Origin: CAG-170 sp022779365
GTDB taxonomy: Bacteria; Bacillota; Clostridia; Oscillospirales; Oscillospiraceae
NCBI GenBank assembly: GCA_022779365.1
Contig: JALFSI010000015.1
Span: forward strand, 1-64,000
Reading direction: 5' to 3'
Length of the DNA stretch: 64,000 bases
Part shown: one piece after another, positions 61,774 to 64,000 of the stretch
Numbering within the stretch: position 1 is the first letter of the stretch
Layout of the letters: each line of letters opens with the position of its first letter
The notes under the pieces: generated by a model
The model's input: the letters and a program-made list of their open reading frames with translations, nothing else
The model's database searches: none
Told to the model about the DNA's origin: nothing
Made by a program: the position numbers and the translations under genes

Positions 61774-61885
61774 GCGTTTCTTCGAAACGCTCTCAAACGA
61801 GAACCGCTTCGCTGGGTTCTCGTTTGAACAGGCTTGCACTGCGCTGTGCGCATAATTTTTGCGCAGGCGCAAAGCTCTACGAGGT
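61772..61885. repeat. Dispersed mosaic repeat, copy C
   Basis: Longest copy of the family. It has stem GAGCGTTTC / GAAACGCTC (61772-61791), core TCAAACGAGAACC / GGTTCTCGTTTGA, then GGCTTGC, then hairpin TTTGCGCA / TGCGCAAA-type and CTCGTAGAG-type end. Read in reverse it matches 64-136 in order with few substitutions, and its end matches 44284-44320. Confidence 0.7.
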
Positions 61886-61892
61886 TTTAGCA

Positions 61893-61926
61893 AAAGGCGG
61901 CGCAGGCTTTCGCCTGCGCCGCCTTT
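61893..61926 (-). terminator. Terminator of the AEC transporter gene
   Basis: Perfect 15-bp stem AAAGGCGGCGCAGGC / GCCTGCGCCGCCTTT with TTTC loop and T-run, six bases past the stop. Confidence 0.85.
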
Positions 61927-61931
61927 CTATG

Positions 61932-62885
61932 TTATGCAAAAACCGAGAACAGGGTATACATGACCAGCGGGATGGTCGCAACGGACAGCAGCGTCGTCAC
62001 GAACACGCCCGCGGAGGCGAGCTTTTCGTCGCCGCCGAACTGGTAGCTCATAATGGTCGCGTTCGTCGCCGACGGCATGGCAAGCATCACGATGAGCGAC
62101 GCAAAGAGCCGCCCGTCGCGCATCACGCCGCGCAGCAGCAGCCATGTGAGCACCGGCAGCACGATCATCTTAAAAGCCGCCAGCACATACACACGCCACT
62201 TGTTAAAGACCTCGCGCAGCGGCATCTCCGCCAGCGACGCGCCGATGATGAGCATGGCGATGGGCGAGGTCAGGTCGCCGATCGAATCGGTAACGCGGTA
62301 GAGAATGCTCATCGCCGCCGGGCACGCCGCCCACAGTGGGCGGATGTCCGCGAAGTAGAGGATAAACGCCAGCAGCGCGGTAATAATAGTCGGGCGGCGC
62401 AGAATGTCGCGCGACAGCTTCATCCTCTGCCCCGAGATGAGCGTCACGCCATACGACCAGCAGATGAGCTGGAACACCATCACAAAAACCGTGGCGTAAA
62501 ACACATACGCAGGTCCAAGCAGCGCCTCAATGACGGGGTAGCCCATGAATCCGAGGTTGGAAAACACGAGCAGGTAGCGGTACACGCCCGCGTCCGACGC
62601 GCTTTGGATGCGCAGCGCACGCGGCACGAGGAACGAGATCAAGATCAGCACCACGAACATCGCCAGCGCCACGCCCGTCATGCCGAGCACCTGCGCATTT
62701 TCCATCGGGTGCTCGCCGGACAGCGCCGACGCAAGCACCTGCAGGGGGTTCGTGAGCATACACACGAGTGTGGACAGGTGCTTGTTCATGTCCCGCGTCA
62801 GCACACCGCGCTTCGCCGTGTAATAGCCGATCAGCAGAATGCCGAACAGCACGAGCATCTGGGTAAATAATGCGGAAAAATTCAT
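61932..62885 (-). CDS. AEC-family transporter
   Basis: 317 residues, about ten membrane spans in the auxin efflux carrier fold. Typical sequences are FGILLIGYYTAKRGVLTRDM at the start, NLGFMGYPVIEALLG near residue 110 and SATNATIMSYQFGGDEKLAS near the end with the discontinuous-helix glycine/asparagine patch. Substrate unknown (malate or similar organic anions in some homologues). Follows the ribokinase gene, so a pairing is possible. Confidence 0.88.
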   Translation of the reverse strand: MNFSALFTQMLVLFGILLIGYYTAKRGVLTRDMNKHLSTLVCMLTNPLQVLASALSGEHPMENAQVLGMTGVALAMFVVLILISFLVPRALRIQSASDAGVYRYLLVFSNLGFMGYPVIEALLGPAYVFYATVFVMVFQLICWSYGVTLISGQRMKLSRDILRRPTIITALLAFILYFADIRPLWAACPAAMSILYRVTDSIGDLTSPIAMLIIGASLAEMPLREVFNKWRVYVLAAFKMIVLPVLTWLLLRGVMRDGRLFASLIVMLAMPSATNATIMSYQFGGDEKLASAGVFVTTLLSVATIPLVMYTLFSVFA

Positions 62886-62922
62886 GGTGGTTCTCTTTTC
62901 TCTCTATAAAGTCCCGAAAATA

Positions 62923-62946
62923 CCCGGCGCTGCGTGCAGCGCCGGG
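62923..62946 (-). terminator. Terminator of the ribokinase gene
   Basis: An 11-bp stem CCCGGCGCTGC / GCAGCGCCGGG with a GT loop and ATTTT tail in the minus direction. Confidence 0.65.
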
Positions 62947-62963
62947 CGGTTTTGCTGCAAAGC

Positions 62964-63869
62964 TTATTTTGCCTGCGCGGTCTTGGCGAAGGCTTCCATC
63001 TCCGCCCAGGTGGGGATGCTGTCGCACGCGCCGGCGCGGCTGACCGCCAGAGCGCTGGCAAGGCTGGAATTTTCCAGCGCCTGCGGCACAGAAAGTCCCT
63101 TGGCGAGGCTCGACAGGAAGAAGCCGCAGAACGTATCGCCCGCACCCGTGGTGTCCACCGCCTGCACGCGGTAAATACCGTGCGCATAGCGCTCGTCGCC
63201 GCACTGATAGAGCACGCCGTCCGAGCCGACGGTCAGCACGATCGCCGCAGCGGGGAATTTTTCGTGCAGCGTCGCAAGGATGGTCTCATAATCCGTCGCG
63301 TCACAGCCCGACAGCGTGCGCCCCTCCGTCTCGTTGACCAGATAATAGTCCACAAGCTCCAGCGGGTAGCTCAGGATCGACGCCGTGATGGGAGAGGCGT
63401 TGAACGCGACCTTGAGCCCCCTCGCCTTCGCCTGTCGGATGATATAGGGAACGTTATTGACCTCATTTTGCACCAGCATCATGTCGCCCGCGCCGAAATG
63501 CGCCAGTACGGAGTCGATGTAGTCCTCCGTCAAGCGCGCGTTCGAGCCCGCGCAGACGATGATGCAGTTCTGCCCGTCGGGTGTGACCTGCAAGGCAGTG
63601 TGCCCGCTGGGCATATCCAGCGTCTGCAAATAGTCCAGATGCGCGCCGGAGGCTGCAAGCTGCTCGCGCAGCATCTCCCCGTCCGTCCCGATCGCGCCCG
63701 CATGATAGACCTCCGCGCCCGCGCGCGCAAGCGCCACGGACTGGTTCAGCCCCTTGCCGCCGCAGAAAATATTCATATCCGTGCAGAGGATGGTCTCCCC
63801 CGCGCGCACAAAATGATCCACGCTGTAAACCTTGTCAATATTGAGTGAGCCGAAATTCAGAATGCGCAT
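62964..63869 (-). CDS. rbsK: Ribokinase
   Basis: Phosphorylates D-ribose to ribose 5-phosphate, 301 residues. NFGSLNIDKVYSVDHFVRAG at the start, CGGKGLNQSVALARAGA (sugar-binding GGKG), then the catalytic DTTGAGDTFCGFFLSSLAKG near residue 240. Typical length. Would capture ribose freed by the nucleoside hydrolases of this window. RBS AAGGAGGGGCAGCC. Confidence 0.92.
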   Translation of the reverse strand: MRILNFGSLNIDKVYSVDHFVRAGETILCTDMNIFCGGKGLNQSVALARAGAEVYHAGAIGTDGEMLREQLAASGAHLDYLQTLDMPSGHTALQVTPDGQNCIIVCAGSNARLTEDYIDSVLAHFGAGDMMLVQNEVNNVPYIIRQAKARGLKVAFNASPITASILSYPLELVDYYLVNETEGRTLSGCDATDYETILATLHEKFPAAAIVLTVGSDGVLYQCGDERYAHGIYRVQAVDTTGAGDTFCGFFLSSLAKGLSVPQALENSSLASALAVSRAGACDSIPTWAEMEAFAKTAQAK

Positions 63870-63957
63870 GGCTGCCCCTCCTTTTCGTTATAGGGGTATC
63901 ATATCACGCGCACGGCGTTTTGTCGAGGAGGATTTGTGAGCCCGCAGACACAGCGCA

Positions 63958-64000
63958 CTACAACTGCGTCGCAAGATAATACACGATGCCGTAGAGGATG
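63958..64000 (-). CDS. 3' end of an unidentified minus-strand gene
   Basis: The last 13 codons (ILYGIVYYLATQL) end in TAG at 63960-63958. They look like the end of a hydrophobic span, so probably a membrane protein. The rest lies outside the window, and too little is visible to name it. Confidence 0.35.
   Translation of the reverse strand, partial: ILYGIVYYLATQL

Overview
The window looks like chromosome of a Gram-positive gut anaerobe of the Oscillospiraceae type. This is inferred from the high GC content with GTG/TTG starts, strong AGGAGG ribosome-binding sites, an S-layer-homology surface protein, lipoprotein-anchored ABC binding proteins, a glycyl radical enzyme and a TagO-like wall enzyme. 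No rRNA, CRISPR array or complete insertion sequence was found. One tRNA, Arg (CCG), is present.

Layout. 0.2-8.7 kb: a minus-strand operon of a glycyl radical enzyme, its activase and an unusual sugar-kinase-fold protein, divergent from an AraC regulator that is followed by a PfkB kinase and 6-phosphogluconate dehydrogenase. 8.7-17.3 kb: a probable decayed mobile island. It has a relaxase fragment at one end and an integrase tail next to tRNA-Arg at the other, enclosing Ktr/Trk potassium uptake, a KdpD/KdpE-like two-component system, an Lgt-like protein and a split chromate transporter. 17.5-29.8 kb: housekeeping genes (exonuclease, D-aminoacylase-like, GNAT, GltX, TrpS, TagO/WecA-like, small conserved proteins, phosphodiesterase, CoaX, a decarboxylase-like protein lacking its PLP lysine, an alpha/beta hydrolase). 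30-38.4 kb: a maltodextrin operon (binding protein, two permeases, LacI-type regulator, MalQ, GlgP) with a perfect operator palindrome at its promoter. 38.6-41.1 kb: MarR regulator, alpha-oxoamine synthase and short-chain reductase. 41.2-50.1 kb: nucleoside salvage (adenosine deaminase, BMP-type nucleoside ABC importer, two nucleoside hydrolases). 50.4-58.3 kb: one giant secreted SLH/GLUG protein (about 2,520 residues) behind a cobalamin riboswitch with an intrinsic terminator. 58.3-64 kb: flavin oxidoreductase, nucleoside phosphorylase, DUF1934-like protein, Ddl, AEC transporter, ribokinase and the tail of one more gene.

How it fits together: several loci recover carbon and purines from the gut (alpha-glucans, nucleosides, ribose through ribokinase). 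The most unusual system is the corrinoid riboswitch in front of the giant S-layer protein, which contains a segment resembling the transcobalamin C-terminal (DUF4430) fold. That suggests cell-surface corrinoid capture in a Gram-positive organism. Other unusual items are the glycyl radical operon with a two-domain kinase-like partner, the oxoamine synthase/reductase cassette, the decarboxylase-like pseudoenzyme and two families of dispersed palindromic repeats.
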